A DNA stretch of 64,000 bases from Candidatus Heimdallarchaeota archaeon (GCA_018238545.1 JABCTC010000001.1:1-64000), one strand, 5' to 3'; shown: positions 8,560 to 17,894, counted from the stretch's first letter. Program-made: numbers and translations. The notes: generated by a model not told the origin, from the letters alone.

Positions 8560-9779
8560 GAAAAATGGTATTGAATATTACTATGCTCTTTGAACTGGGA
8601 CCTAATGATGAAGGAGTTATTGGAGGGGGCGTGGAATTACACGCCATCAATCTTTCAAAAGAACTGGTTAAGATGGGGCACAATGTAACATATTTGACCG
8701 GAGTTATACCCAATTCAAAAAAAGATACAATAATCGATGGTGTGGACATAAAAAGAATAGATTATCTCTCGCTTATCAGTAAAGCATATGATCCTCAGCA
8801 ACTAAAATTTTCGAGGCAACTTTTCTTTCTACTAAAAACGAAATTTCTTAGGAAAAAAGTGCATGATTCAATAGAGAACACTGACATTTTCCATGGACAT
8901 ATATATTCTTCAGGGCTAGCAGCATGTTTTTTGAGTAAAAAAGGAAAAGCAAAGGCAATAAATACCATCCATGGGTCTTACTATAAGTACTGGAATGAAC
9001 TAACTAGAAACCCTTTTGCTGTATGGTTTTACAAAGGAATGGAGAGACGATTAGCACCGTTGCTTGCAAGAAAAGCAGATTATCAGATACATACAGATTA
9101 TGATTTTGCAGAGACTGTGAAAAAATGGTGTAAACCAAAGAATGCAAAGAAGGTTGTAACTGTCCTAAATGGCGTAGATATTAAAAAATTCGATTACAAG
9201 ACCCAACCAAATCCTACTCTATCAGAAGAAGAAGGCCCCATCATCATGACAACAAGGAGGTTAGTTGTGAAAAATGGAGTTATATTCTTGGTAAGAAGTT
9301 TCAAGAAAATCATTGAAAAATATCCTTTAGCAAAGTTATACATTATTGGAGATGGACCAGAAAAAAACAACATATACCATGAAGTCCAGAGCTTAGGATT
9401 AGAGAAAAACGTGAATTTTGTAGGAATGGTGCCTAACGATAGTATTCCTTCATTTTTATCTGGAGCAGATATAATCGTAGTCCCAAGTATCGTCGAAGCA
9501 TCAAGCATAAGTGTTCTTGAAGCAATGGCCATGAAAAAACCTGTAGTTGCATCTGATATTCCAGGCATTAGGGAAATAACAAAGAAGGGAGAACATTGTA
9601 TTTTAGTTAAATCAAAAAATACCTCACAATTAGCAGATGGAATTCTGGGTTTACTGAAAGATAAAGAAAAATCTGAACGAATTGCACAATTAGGTTATAA
9701 TGAAGTAACGACCAACTTCTCTTGGAAAAAGAAAGCCAAGGAAATTGAACAAATATATTTTAATGCTTTAGAACATTAA
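8556..9779 (+). CDS. Glycosyltransferase family 4
   Basis: A GT4 enzyme of about 407 residues. The N-terminal domain has GGGVELHAINLSKEL, the glycine-rich loop typical for this family. The C-terminal domain has the donor-site pattern VPSIVEASSISVLEAMAMKK. The start may be the GTG at 8556, which overlaps the TGA of the GT2 gene, or the ATG at 8565. It belongs to the plus-strand glycan operon 7570-11849. The donor sugar cannot be assigned. Confidence 0.88.
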   Translation: MRKMVLNITMLFELGPNDEGVIGGGVELHAINLSKELVKMGHNVTYLTGVIPNSKKDTIIDGVDIKRIDYLSLISKAYDPQQLKFSRQLFFLLKTKFLRKKVHDSIENTDIFHGHIYSSGLAACFLSKKGKAKAINTIHGSYYKYWNELTRNPFAVWFYKGMERRLAPLLARKADYQIHTDYDFAETVKKWCKPKNAKKVVTVLNGVDIKKFDYKTQPNPTLSEEEGPIIMTTRRLVVKNGVIFLVRSFKKIIEKYPLAKLYIIGDGPEKNNIYHEVQSLGLEKNVNFVGMVPNDSIPSFLSGADIIVVPSIVEASSISVLEAMAMKKPVVASDIPGIREITKKGEHCILVKSKNTSQLADGILGLLKDKEKSERIAQLGYNEVTTNFSWKKKAKEIEQIYFNALEH

Positions 9780-9818
9780 TTACTTGAAGAAAACATACAT
9801 ATTTGTGAGCTTATAACA

Positions 9819-10691
9819 ATGAATTCTGAAACTAGTTTCTGCCTTAGAGTAGATGTCGACACTTTTGAAGGATTAACGAAAGGTATTCCAAAAGTTCTCG
9901 AAATTTCCAAAAAACATGAAATTCCCATTTCAATATATCTTAGTCTTGGGAAATATGAAACGGGTAGAAACTTATTCAGAAAAATACAAAAAAAAGAAAA
10001 GATAATGAATAAGATTCCACCATGGAAAAGAAACAGCCTCAAAAGTTTGTTGAGAGGGATTATACTTCCTGCAAAAAATATTGGGGACAAAGAGAAGAAA
10101 TTTCTACAAAGCATAGACAAAGATTCTAATGTTGAAATCCACCCACATGGTTACAATCATGTGCGTTGGTCATCAAAATTCCCAAATCTTTCAAAGGACA
10201 AAACCAGTGAAATAATTTCAAACCTTATTAATGAATACACAAGTATTTTTCAGAAGAAACCAATAGCAAATGCGGCGCCCAATTTCAGTGTAAACAAACA
10301 CTATTTTCAAGCTTTAGTTGATAAAAAATTCAAATTTTCAGCAGATTTCAGATACTCTGAACCATTTGTACTTCAGTTAGAAGAGAAAAAATCTCAACTT
10401 ACTCAGTTCCCAGTAACTGAATCGACAATTGAAGATCATATAACAAAAGGCAAATCTACAGATCAGATAGTTTCAGAATACAAAAAAAGATTCGGCAATC
10501 ATGTTGAAAATGGAGCAGAATATGTTTGTTTTTATGTTCATGCCATATACGAACCATTAAGACTAGAAAAAACAATGAACAAAATTCTTTCTTATGTAAA
10601 TAAATATGATTTCAATGCCACTACCCATTCCAAATTCCATCAAAAATGCTCAAAACTACCAATAATTAACATTCAAACTTTACTAGATTAG
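9819..10691 (+). CDS. ArnD-like polysaccharide deacetylase family protein
   Basis: A 290-residue NodB-fold protein. The N-terminus, CLRVDVDTFEGLTKGIPKVL, matches the opening of ArnD, the deformylase that acts on undecaprenyl-phosphate-linked 4-deoxy-4-formamido-arabinose. The metal-site Asp pair is in DVD, and the metal histidines are in HPHGYNHVRW. There is no signal peptide, so it acts in the cytosol, presumably removing an N-acyl group from a lipid-linked or nucleotide sugar. It sits between two GT4 genes and its stop abuts the next start. The exact substrate is not known. Confidence 0.75.
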   Translation: MNSETSFCLRVDVDTFEGLTKGIPKVLEISKKHEIPISIYLSLGKYETGRNLFRKIQKKEKIMNKIPPWKRNSLKSLLRGIILPAKNIGDKEKKFLQSIDKDSNVEIHPHGYNHVRWSSKFPNLSKDKTSEIISNLINEYTSIFQKKPIANAAPNFSVNKHYFQALVDKKFKFSADFRYSEPFVLQLEEKKSQLTQFPVTESTIEDHITKGKSTDQIVSEYKKRFGNHVENGAEYVCFYVHAIYEPLRLEKTMNKILSYVNKYDFNATTHSKFHQKCSKLPIINIQTLLD

Positions 10692-11849
10692 GTGAAAAAA
10701 ATGGATGAGAAAAAAGTTTGCTACCTCACTCAAGAATACAAGAAGGGAGCAACTTGGATATATTGTTTAAACCTAGCAAACAGCTTAGAAAAGATGGGTA
10801 GATGGAAACCCTATATTATTGCAGCAAATAGAGATAAATCGGAATCCGATGTTTATGAAGGCGTTTCTAACTTAATTCTGACCCAAACCACTAATTCCAA
10901 ATTTTTCTATTCGCGTAAGTTTTGGAAGAATTCTAGATATGAAGTAAATAAAATCAAGCCCACTTTAGTTCATGGAAATATGAACCTACTTTCTTCCTTA
11001 GGTATTAGAAATACGCTTCCTGTTATTGAAACAGTCCATACAACATTCAATAGAGAAAAAGAGGGAGCTAAGGCGGAACCCAATCGATCTTTAAGTTGGG
11101 TGGAAAAGCGAGTTCAGTATTTCTTTCCTTGGTTAAAAAAAATAGAGAAGAAGCTGCTTCACAGAGCCAAGCACCTTATAGCAGTCAGTGACACAATAAA
11201 AGAGGACTTAATAAGACATTATTCCTTAAAAGAAGAAAAAATAACTATTGTTCCAAACGGTGTTAATTCGGAGATACATAGAAGAGTAAGTAACTATGTT
11301 TACGAAAAGAAGGAGGATGAGTTCGTTCTTGGATTTCTAGCAAGGATGACAGCTTCTAAAGGAGCTAGAATGTTGTTGCCAATTTTGAACTTGGTCAAAA
11401 AAGAGATTCCTGGAATTAAACTACTTCTAGCAGGTGATGATCTAAATACCAAACAAGAGATGATGAAGCAAATGAACAAATATCAACTGCAAAACAATGT
11501 AATAAATTTAGGCTACATCTCCGATCTTGAAAGAAAAAATTCGTTTTTTAGCTCATTAGACTTATTTTTACTACCTTCAAGCCATGAAGGGATGAGTCTT
11601 ACTATTCTTGAAGCACTGTCTTGTCAAACACCCATTCTTGCTTCAGAAGGAGCAATTACTTTTGATCATAAAGATAGTATTATTGTTACACCAAGATCTA
11701 TTGGTGATTTTGCTGCAAAAATAGTAGAATTATACGAAGATAAAGAGAAACTTGAGAAGAAAAGAATTATTTCCAGAAATGTTGCAGAAACCTACACGTG
11801 GGAGAATACAGCGAAGCTAACTCAATCAGTCTATGAAGAAATTATTTGA
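10692..11849 (+). CDS. Glycosyltransferase family 4
   Basis: A third GT4 enzyme (about 385 residues). VSDTIKEDLI leads into the mid-domain sequence IVPNGVNSEI, followed by LGFLARMTASKGARMLLPIL and the donor-site segment LPSSHEGMSLTILEALSCQ. GTG 10692 follows directly on the stop of the ArnD-like gene; ATG 10701 is an alternative. It ends the plus-strand glycan operon and converges with the archaeosortase gene, only 9 bases away. Confidence 0.88.
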   Translation: MKKMDEKKVCYLTQEYKKGATWIYCLNLANSLEKMGRWKPYIIAANRDKSESDVYEGVSNLILTQTTNSKFFYSRKFWKNSRYEVNKIKPTLVHGNMNLLSSLGIRNTLPVIETVHTTFNREKEGAKAEPNRSLSWVEKRVQYFFPWLKKIEKKLLHRAKHLIAVSDTIKEDLIRHYSLKEEKITIVPNGVNSEIHRRVSNYVYEKKEDEFVLGFLARMTASKGARMLLPILNLVKKEIPGIKLLLAGDDLNTKQEMMKQMNKYQLQNNVINLGYISDLERKNSFFSSLDLFLLPSSHEGMSLTILEALSCQTPILASEGAITFDHKDSIIVTPRSIGDFAAKIVELYEDKEKLEKKRIISRNVAETYTWENTAKLTQSVYEEII

Positions 11850-11858
11850 AGAATAAGG

Positions 11859-12983
11859 TTATTCTTTGTTATTATTTGATTCAACATGTTCATGTGACAT
11901 ATTAGAAACAGTAACAGCATCACCTATTGAATCAGAGTTGGAATCTGAAGGTTCATTTATTGAATTGTCAGATGTTTTTGATTTTTTCTTCTTCTCAAAG
12001 ATAGGAAGAATAAACAACCAAAAAATAGGAACCCAAATCATCAAAAAAACATATCCAAGATAGTTATGAATAGGTCCAGCAACGGCCCATCCATTATAAT
12101 AATTAATAACAAAAATAATTGTCACACGTAAAATATTTACCAAATATGTTCCAATCATCCCAACAAGAAGTATGCTAATCACGCGCAGGAAATTGAGTGA
12201 AAAAGTACCTATGAAAATTAGAAGAGTTTTTGAACCTTGTTTATCAAAAATACCCTTTATACCATTCGCGCGTATTGAATCTTTTAAGTCAGAAGTAGTT
12301 TTATATTTGCTCCATCTCAATCGTTTTCTAGCTTCAAATAACATAAGCAAAAATATTGTAACAAAGATTGTGAGTGAATGTATTCCACTACACCTTGCAT
12401 CAATACCAATAGAAGAAAGGTCATTTGGTCCCTCGAATTGCACAATGGTTATTACATCTTCAGCACTCCAAGTTGTGCTAACAATATTCATGCCAAACAG
12501 TTTTACAAGGGCAACAATAATCACTGCTGTCGCCTGTGTTAACCATTTAGCTATAGCATTCTGAAAAAGGTACTCATCAACTCCTGAAAAAATCAGAATG
12601 TAGAATATCCCTGTTAATAAAATCATATAGAGTCCAGGAGAGCGAAATCTACTGAAAAATTTATCATTCCAAGAGACATAAAGAATAGCAATAAACGCTA
12701 ATACTAAAGCTATTGGGACTAATAAATAGGAAGCCATATCAAAGAAAAATACTCTGACAATTTCTTCTACTCTGTTTCCTTCAAAGATAATATAGAAATA
12801 TACAACAATTGCAATAAGGATAAAGGACACAGTGTATCGGAGAATACGATTTTTGATTATGGGTTCAATTGAAGAGTAAACTTGTTGAAATCTCCTACGA
12901 AAATCGCCTTCAGCTCGTTTATCAGGATCAGAAACCAGAACGAGCTTTTCGTTGTTTTCAGAAGTTTTATTCTCTTTCTCCAA
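11859..12983 (-). CDS. Archaeosortase/exosortase-family transpeptidase
   Basis: A polytopic membrane protease/transpeptidase that recognises C-terminal sorting signals on secreted proteins and removes or replaces them, probably with a lipid anchor. The whole catalytic triad is visible: C198 in ARCSGIHS, R267 in NFLRVIS and H306 in GPIHNYLGY, each in or beside a membrane segment. There are about eight hydrophobic segments, then a charged, low-complexity C-terminal tail of about 45 residues. The start is TTG with aggtg six bases upstream. Typical family length is 180-300 residues, so the 374-residue protein is extended at both ends. Candidate substrates are discussed under findings. Confidence 0.85.
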   Translation of the reverse strand: MEKENKTSENNEKLVLVSDPDKRAEGDFRRRFQQVYSSIEPIIKNRILRYTVSFILIAIVVYFYIIFEGNRVEEIVRVFFFDMASYLLVPIALVLAFIAILYVSWNDKFFSRFRSPGLYMILLTGIFYILIFSGVDEYLFQNAIAKWLTQATAVIIVALVKLFGMNIVSTTWSAEDVITIVQFEGPNDLSSIGIDARCSGIHSLTIFVTIFLLMLFEARKRLRWSKYKTTSDLKDSIRANGIKGIFDKQGSKTLLIFIGTFSLNFLRVISILLVGMIGTYLVNILRVTIIFVINYYNGWAVAGPIHNYLGYVFLMIWVPIFWLFILPIFEKKKKSKTSDNSINEPSDSNSDSIGDAVTVSNMSHEHVESNNNKE

Positions 12984-13145
12984 GTTTACACCTTTATATT
13001 GTGAGATTTCTTATCTCTATTTTATAGTTATGCAAATACAATTGAGCGAAGTAGCAGAAAGTAGGTAATTGTTTATCTGTTAAATTATCTGTTAAGTTTA
13101 ACTATTGTTCAATAAATGAAAAATAAAGAAAGGGGAGGAGATAGA

Positions 13146-13355
13146 TTAGTCATCTTCAAAAATAACGTTATTGTATGAATATTCCATATTTGGAAAGCGA
13201 AAATCAGTTGATTGTTTCACTGCATAGTGCTCTCTATAAAAATCACGTAATGCTAGTCTAATTGCCTCTGATCTTGATGCATATCTCCCCTGCAGAACCA
13301 TTTCATCAAGTATTTCTACGAACTCGCTCGGAAGTCTGATTGATATTAAATTCAT
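13146..13355 (-). CDS. Ribbon-helix-helix transcriptional regulator
   Basis: A 69-residue CopG/Arc-type DNA-binding protein. MNLISIRLPSEFVEILDEMV gives the beta strand and first helix, and GRYASRSEAIRLALRDFYRE gives the turn and second helix. I prefer ATG 13355, with ggggt just upstream, over the TTG at 13376. The C-terminal 20 residues are an acidic, aromatic tail. No toxin gene adjoins it, so it is more likely a stand-alone regulator than an antitoxin. Its target is unknown. The 190-base spacer downstream holds no gene that I could see. Confidence 0.8.
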   Translation of the reverse strand: MNLISIRLPSEFVEILDEMVLQGRYASRSEAIRLALRDFYREHYAVKQSTDFRFPNMEYSYNNVIFEDD

Positions 13356-13569
13356 GTGATAACCCCTAGTTTTCAAATCCTCAAATCTGAATCATTTTCT
13401 ATTATGAGCTTTGTCCAATTTATACATTTGTAACACAGCATCATACTAGATGACTTAGTGATGTACCCTCACTCACATACCTTATTTAAGCTTTATGCCG
13501 GATGTTTAGGGTATGATAATATGGATGAAGTTTATGTATTTTTATCTAGATGTTTTTGTTTAAACAATT

Positions 13570-14163
13570 CTAAATTTCTATTTTCTTTTTGCATTTTTCA
13601 CACTTTAAAGTACTACCGACCGGTAAAGGCTTGTTTGTTTTTTGGATAACATTTCCACAGTAACAAACATAACCTCTAAACTTCGCAGGATTTCCAAAAA
13701 CTAGCGTGAAGGGATCAGTACTTTTGGTTACCACGCTACCTGCACCAATCATCGAATATTCTCCAATTGTTATTCCACAAATAATCGTAGCATTAGCTCC
13801 GAGTGATGCTCCTTTCTTCACTAAAGTTTCAACTAATTCCCAATCAGGATAATTAGCTCTAGGTAGATAATCATTAGTAAAGCAAACATGGGGACCCACA
13901 AAAACATCATCTTGTATAATTACTCCGTGGTAAACTGAAACTAAGTTCTGTATTTTTACATTGTCACCAATTGAGACATCGAAGTCAATGAAGGAAGATT
14001 TACCTAAAATGCAGTTTTTTCCAAGTTTAGCCCCAGTTCGAACTTGCCCGAAGTGCCATATTTTTGTTCCTTCACCAATTGTTACATTGTCTTCTACAAA
14101 TGCTGTTGGATGGACAAAATAGTTCTTATCATCACTCATGAATCCAATAAAATGCAAGAGCAT
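13570..14163 (-). CDS. Left-handed beta-helix N-acetyltransferase, WlbB/WbpD-like
   Basis: A hexapeptide-repeat acyltransferase of 197 residues. Repeats run from NVTIGEGTKIWH through KNCILGKSSFID to GEYSMIGAGSVVTK, forming the trimeric left-handed helix. The opening YFVHPTAFVEDNVTIGEGTK and the middle FTNDYLPRA are like WlbB/WbpD. Those enzymes acetylate the 3-amino group of UDP-2-acetamido-3-amino-2,3-dideoxy-glucuronate. The C-terminus carries CYCG and CEKCKKK, a small zinc ribbon often found in this subfamily. The dehydrogenase at 15260-16261 would be the matching WlbA-type enzyme. An aminotransferase for the middle step is not in the window. Confidence 0.8.
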   Translation of the reverse strand: MLLHFIGFMSDDKNYFVHPTAFVEDNVTIGEGTKIWHFGQVRTGAKLGKNCILGKSSFIDFDVSIGDNVKIQNLVSVYHGVIIQDDVFVGPHVCFTNDYLPRANYPDWELVETLVKKGASLGANATIICGITIGEYSMIGAGSVVTKSTDPFTLVFGNPAKFRGYVCYCGNVIQKTNKPLPVGSTLKCEKCKKKIEI

Positions 14164-14193
14164 AAAAAAGTTTACTTGACTATTGTTTAAGAT

Positions 14194-15258
14194 TCAAATA
14201 CCTTTAAACTTATGATTGATTAATACAAATGGTCTTCTAATCATGCTTTTTACAACTCTCCAGAATATTTTTCGATCAATTAATCCTGATTGTAATGTCG
14301 GGTATTTACCTTGTTGAATTACAATAAATCCTGCTGCTACATCAGAGAAGAATTGCGCATGTTCTCTTTTTTTCTTATATCGTTTTGCTGCTTTTTTCTG
14401 ATAATTTAAACCAAAGCGCCTAGCTACAAAAGAATACCAAGGAGCCTGTTTAAAGCGAAAATTAGGTAGGTCTTCAATTTTCTCATGTTTTAATAGACTA
14501 ATTTTTTTCTTCTTAGCCAGCCTCAAAACTGGAACTCTACGCGGATTAATTCCCATAATTTTTGTTGCAACAACATCTGTTACAATTGGATCATCTCCAA
14601 AGAGTAGAAGGTTTGTTTTTCTTACATCTCCATCAGAAGGACCAGCTCCTTCCATTGAACATATCCCATCAACAACCGAAATATCAGGGGGAAATAAACC
14701 AATTAAATCAAGAAGGACTTCACTAAGAACTGGATGATATCGCTTCTTGTATCTTCTAGATATCAAACCAAATTGGTTTTTCAGAATGCAGGTTATTCTT
14801 GTCTGTGTATGTGTTTTGAGTTTTGCCACATTGATGAATTTGGTCATTTTGAGCAGAGTTTCTCCTACTGCTAATTCTGAAAAGTAGTATCCGTCAACTT
14901 CTATTTGCTTTTGATTATCAGTTGTTAAATTAACTAGACTTACATTTTCATATTTGTCTGTAAGGTAACTATAGTTCATTCTTTGGAATTCCTCATCTGC
15001 TGTAGCAAGAGCATGATCGCTTTCGACAATAGCAATTTGACAAGAAGATTGCTTTCGAATATAAACAATAATTGCCTCAATTATTCTTGGATCAGTAGTT
15101 CCACCTTGTTCAGGGGGTCTAAAGTCACATAAATTAGGTTTTATAGCTACAAAATCGTTATCTACAAACATAATTGATAAAGCATCAAAAGATTGACTAA
15201 CTTTCTTATTGACTTCCTTAGGACTATTTACATTAGACACAATAACTCGGGGAAGCAT
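14194..15258 (-). CDS. DUF362 domain protein
   Basis: A 354-residue cytosolic protein of the DUF362 family. Family features include FVAIKPNLCDF (about 35-45), GGTTDPRIIEAI, AKLKTHTQTRITCILKNQFG (about 143-162), SVVDGICSMEGAGPSDG and the later FGDDPIVTDVVATKIMG. The usual ferredoxin-like C-terminal part of some members is absent. The start is one base from the stop of the dehydrogenase gene upstream, so they are co-transcribed. The biochemical function of the family is not established. Its place in a sugar-modification cluster is suggestive only. Confidence 0.8.
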   Translation of the reverse strand: MLPRVIVSNVNSPKEVNKKVSQSFDALSIMFVDNDFVAIKPNLCDFRPPEQGGTTDPRIIEAIIVYIRKQSSCQIAIVESDHALATADEEFQRMNYSYLTDKYENVSLVNLTTDNQKQIEVDGYYFSELAVGETLLKMTKFINVAKLKTHTQTRITCILKNQFGLISRRYKKRYHPVLSEVLLDLIGLFPPDISVVDGICSMEGAGPSDGDVRKTNLLLFGDDPIVTDVVATKIMGINPRRVPVLRLAKKKKISLLKHEKIEDLPNFRFKQAPWYSFVARRFGLNYQKKAAKRYKKKREHAQFFSDVAAGFIVIQQGKYPTLQSGLIDRKIFWRVVKSMIRRPFVLINHKFKGI

Positions 15259-15259
15259 G

Positions 15260-16261
15260 TTAATCCTCCAACATAATGATTTTGTTTTTACTTGTTTCTT
15301 TGTATGCTATTTCAACAATTTTAGTATTTTGGATAATTTCTTGTTGTGTTACTATTGGGGGTTTATCCTCAGTAATAATTCTGTAAAAATGAAGTAACTC
15401 ATCTTGAAAAGGTGAGATAGTATGGTTAGGCTTAATTAGAATAGGTTGTTGAGCTAAGAAGTTTTTAGCATGGTATTGCATTTTCTTTGAATCTGATAAT
15501 GCACGCAAATACCCTTCTGTTCCAAAAACAGTAAATGAATTCACAGTAATGGTGTTCCAACCTATATTTAATGAAACAGAAACATCGTTTTCAAATATTA
15601 TATGCAAATTTGCAGTATCGTCGACAGGAGATTTCTTCTTCTTTTTAGATATTGCCGCAGTCATAGATATTGCCTTACCAAAATACCAGGTTGCTAAATC
15701 TACAAAATGCATCATCTCAAATAGTGCTCCTCCACCTTTCTGATTATCTATTTGAAACTTGGAAACACTTGGCCATTCAAATGCATTAGCAAAGTGCAAT
15801 CCTTGCCCCCCTATGAGTTCACCAAACATTTTCTTTTTTATGAGTTCTTTAATCTTTGAATACTTTCCATCAAAACGCATTTGATAACCTGGAAGAATAT
15901 GAACATTGTTTTTCTTGCATATATCAATAATTTCTACAGCCTCATTAACATTCATTGACAATGGTTTCTCGCAGAAAATTGCCTTTTTTGCCTCTGCTGC
16001 CAGAATTATTTGATCTTTATGAAGTGTAGGCGGTGTAAGAACCATTACGCCATCGAGTTGATCATCATTCAAAACTTTCTCAAATTTCGTTTCTATCTTA
16101 GAACTCATCCTAAAACGTTTTTTGATTGATTCTGCTCTATCCTTACTTAAATCCACAAGATATTTTACATTGTATTCTGGCATTCTTTGTAAAACAGGTA
16201 AATGATAATATTCTGCAACAGCACCACAACCAACTATGGCTACATCAAGTTTTTTCTTCAT
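15260..16261 (-). CDS. Gfo/Idh/MocA-family sugar dehydrogenase
   Basis: An NAD(P)-dependent oxidoreductase of 333 residues. The N-terminal Rossmann motif is VAIVGCGAVAEYYHLPVL, and the family hallmark EKPLS (catalytic-site Lys) is near residue 93. The C-terminal alpha/beta domain has GGGALFEMMHFVDLATW, with the substrate-side D and H. It starts at ATG. It precedes DUF362 and the WlbB-like acetyltransferase on one transcript. This supports a WlbA-type role, oxidising a UDP-N-acetyl-uronic acid, but other sugar substrates cannot be excluded. Confidence 0.85.
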   Translation of the reverse strand: MKKKLDVAIVGCGAVAEYYHLPVLQRMPEYNVKYLVDLSKDRAESIKKRFRMSSKIETKFEKVLNDDQLDGVMVLTPPTLHKDQIILAAEAKKAIFCEKPLSMNVNEAVEIIDICKKNNVHILPGYQMRFDGKYSKIKELIKKKMFGELIGGQGLHFANAFEWPSVSKFQIDNQKGGGALFEMMHFVDLATWYFGKAISMTAAISKKKKKSPVDDTANLHIIFENDVSVSLNIGWNTITVNSFTVFGTEGYLRALSDSKKMQYHAKNFLAQQPILIKPNHTISPFQDELLHFYRIITEDKPPIVTQQEIIQNTKIVEIAYKETSKNKIIMLED

Positions 16262-16332
16262 TATACTATAATTTCATAATGATGCTTTAAAGATTATCAA
16301 TAGAAATGAAAAGAAAGAAAGGAGTAAATAAA

Positions 16333-17046
16333 TCATATAATGAAGTAGAAAATCATTGAAGCTACAAAGGCTAAACCAGTTACAAAGAGACTAATCATCA
16401 AAGGAGCTTTGTGTTCTGAACTCATACCTACAGCTGCAATTATCATCGCATACAGACTTGTTATTGGGACAATTATATTACTCGCCAGAGTGTAATCACC
16501 TGAGAACACATTGAAGATTTGGATGATATCGTAACTTACGTTAACTGTATTATTTTGTAATAAGTAAGATCCCATTAGAGGGAATCCATATGGATAGATG
16601 ATAGACCGGGTTTGAGTACTAGCAACTATTGTAAGGATGATTAAGCCTAGAACAATTGGTGTTTGAGTAATTGAATAAATGGAGAGAGATTTCAGGAATT
16701 TCCCCTTCCCCCCTAAGAATATCATCAAACCATGAATGATTACTGACCACAATAGTATTTGAGGGATGACACCAATCAAAATACCAAAATAGGTACTTTC
16801 CTTAAAGAGCGCCATTAAATTTTCATCTGCAGGAATTAATTGCATTTTATTGACCAAAATAGTGAAATTAACTAAATTGAATGCGAGAATAAGAGCCAAA
16901 ATAATTATTGGTGTTGCAATCATGTATGCTTTGGACATATTTGTAAAACTTTGCTTATCTAGTAAATGATGACCAAGAAGACGTTGAAAAGGGTTGTATC
17001 TGAACAAATCTTCTTGTTCTTCAGGCTCAGTTGTTTTCTTTTTCAT
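16333..17046 (-). CDS. Yip1-domain membrane protein
   Basis: A five- to six-span membrane protein (about 237 residues) with a Yip1-like layout. A charged cytosolic N-terminus ends in YNPFQRLLG, then hydrophobic segments cover about residues 45-70, 90-120, 125-150, 185-210 and 215-240. FLGGKGKFLKSLSIYSITQTP is the most conserved kind of loop in prokaryotic Yip1 proteins. The likely start is ATG 17046 (TTG 17055 also fits the frame). In eukaryotes Yip1 proteins bind Rab GTPases; the role in archaea is not known. Confidence 0.65.
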   Translation of the reverse strand: MKKKTTEPEEQEDLFRYNPFQRLLGHHLLDKQSFTNMSKAYMIATPIIILALILAFNLVNFTILVNKMQLIPADENLMALFKESTYFGILIGVIPQILLWSVIIHGLMIFLGGKGKFLKSLSIYSITQTPIVLGLIILTIVASTQTRSIIYPYGFPLMGSYLLQNNTVNVSYDIIQIFNVFSGDYTLASNIIVPITSLYAMIIAAVGMSSEHKAPLMISLFVTGLAFVASMIFYFII

Positions 17047-17113
17047 TGATTTCAAATATTATCACTTGCTCCATCTTTTAAAACATTTTTTTAAGCCAAA
17101 AAATTTGTATTAA

Positions 17114-17878
17114 TTAATTATCATTGTTTTCTGAACAAATTATACAGTTATCATCTCTTTGAATGCTGTAAACCTCAAAATTATTGCTTTTTAACTCAAT
17201 ATAGAGGATTTTGTTAGTCAGTAGTTTTTCTGGATCTTCAAACACAATATATTTGATAGCTTCATTTGCCTCAATTATTCCAAATAATCCTGCAACTGTG
17301 CCAATAATACCTTCTTTATCTGTTGTTGGGTAACTTCCCTTTTCAGGTAATTCTTTGAATATACAGCGATAACATGCTGACTTTCTAGGAAGAACTGTCA
17401 TCAGTTGTCCTTCAAATTGCAAAACACCACCTATAACAAAGGGTATTCCCAATTTTATACAACAATCATTTACTAGAAATTTAGTTTCAAAATTGTCGCT
17501 AGCTTCAATAACAAAATCATAACCAGATAGTATTCCTTCCACATTTTCTTGAGTCAATGTTTCTTTATAAGGTATGATTTTGATATCCGTATTCAACTTT
17601 TGTATTTTTTCACTAGCAGAATCTGTTTTTGGTTGATTCAAATTTTCTTCATTGTGTAAGATTTGTCTATTAAGATTTGATAATTCAACATTGTCTTTAT
17701 CAATAATTCCTATCGTACCAATCCCAGCACTTGCAAGATAATAAAGTACACTTGAACCCAAACCTCCTAACCCTACAACAAGAACTTTGCTTGATTTAAG
17801 TTTGTGTTGACCTTCAGAACCAAAACCAGGAATAATGAGCTGGCGATTATATTTTTCCTTTTCTTTATCATTTAACAA
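17114..17878 (-). CDS. E1-like HesA/MoeB/ThiF-family adenylyltransferase
   Basis: An ATP-dependent enzyme of 254 residues that adenylates the C-terminus of a ubiquitin-like or sulfur-carrier protein. VLVVGLGGLGSSVLYYLASAG is the ATP-binding loop in outline (GxGGLG near residue 36-41). DKDNVELSNLNRQILH gives the nucleotide-contact Asp and Arg. CYRC (about 185-188) and CIIC (about 247-250) are the structural zinc cysteines. There is no rhodanese domain. It may serve molybdopterin or thiamin synthesis, tRNA thiolation or a ubiquitin-like system; no partner lies nearby. The start appears to be TTG. It is 16 bases downstream of mutL. Confidence 0.85.
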   Translation of the reverse strand: MLNDKEKEKYNRQLIIPGFGSEGQHKLKSSKVLVVGLGGLGSSVLYYLASAGIGTIGIIDKDNVELSNLNRQILHNEENLNQPKTDSASEKIQKLNTDIKIIPYKETLTQENVEGILSGYDFVIEASDNFETKFLVNDCCIKLGIPFVIGGVLQFEGQLMTVLPRKSACYRCIFKELPEKGSYPTTDKEGIIGTVAGLFGIIEANEAIKYIVFEDPEKLLTNKILYIELKSNNFEVYSIQRDDNCIICSENNDN

Positions 17879-17894
17879 TCTATTAACACCTTAC

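Noticed and set aside
12172-12564. Long open frame opposite the archaeosortase gene
   Set aside because: It lies wholly inside the minus-strand gene whose catalytic triad is intact, and its product shows no domain. It is a shadow of that gene.
13377-13569. Small plus-strand frame 13458-13649
   Set aside because: It runs into the acetyltransferase gene on the opposite strand and has no coding features.
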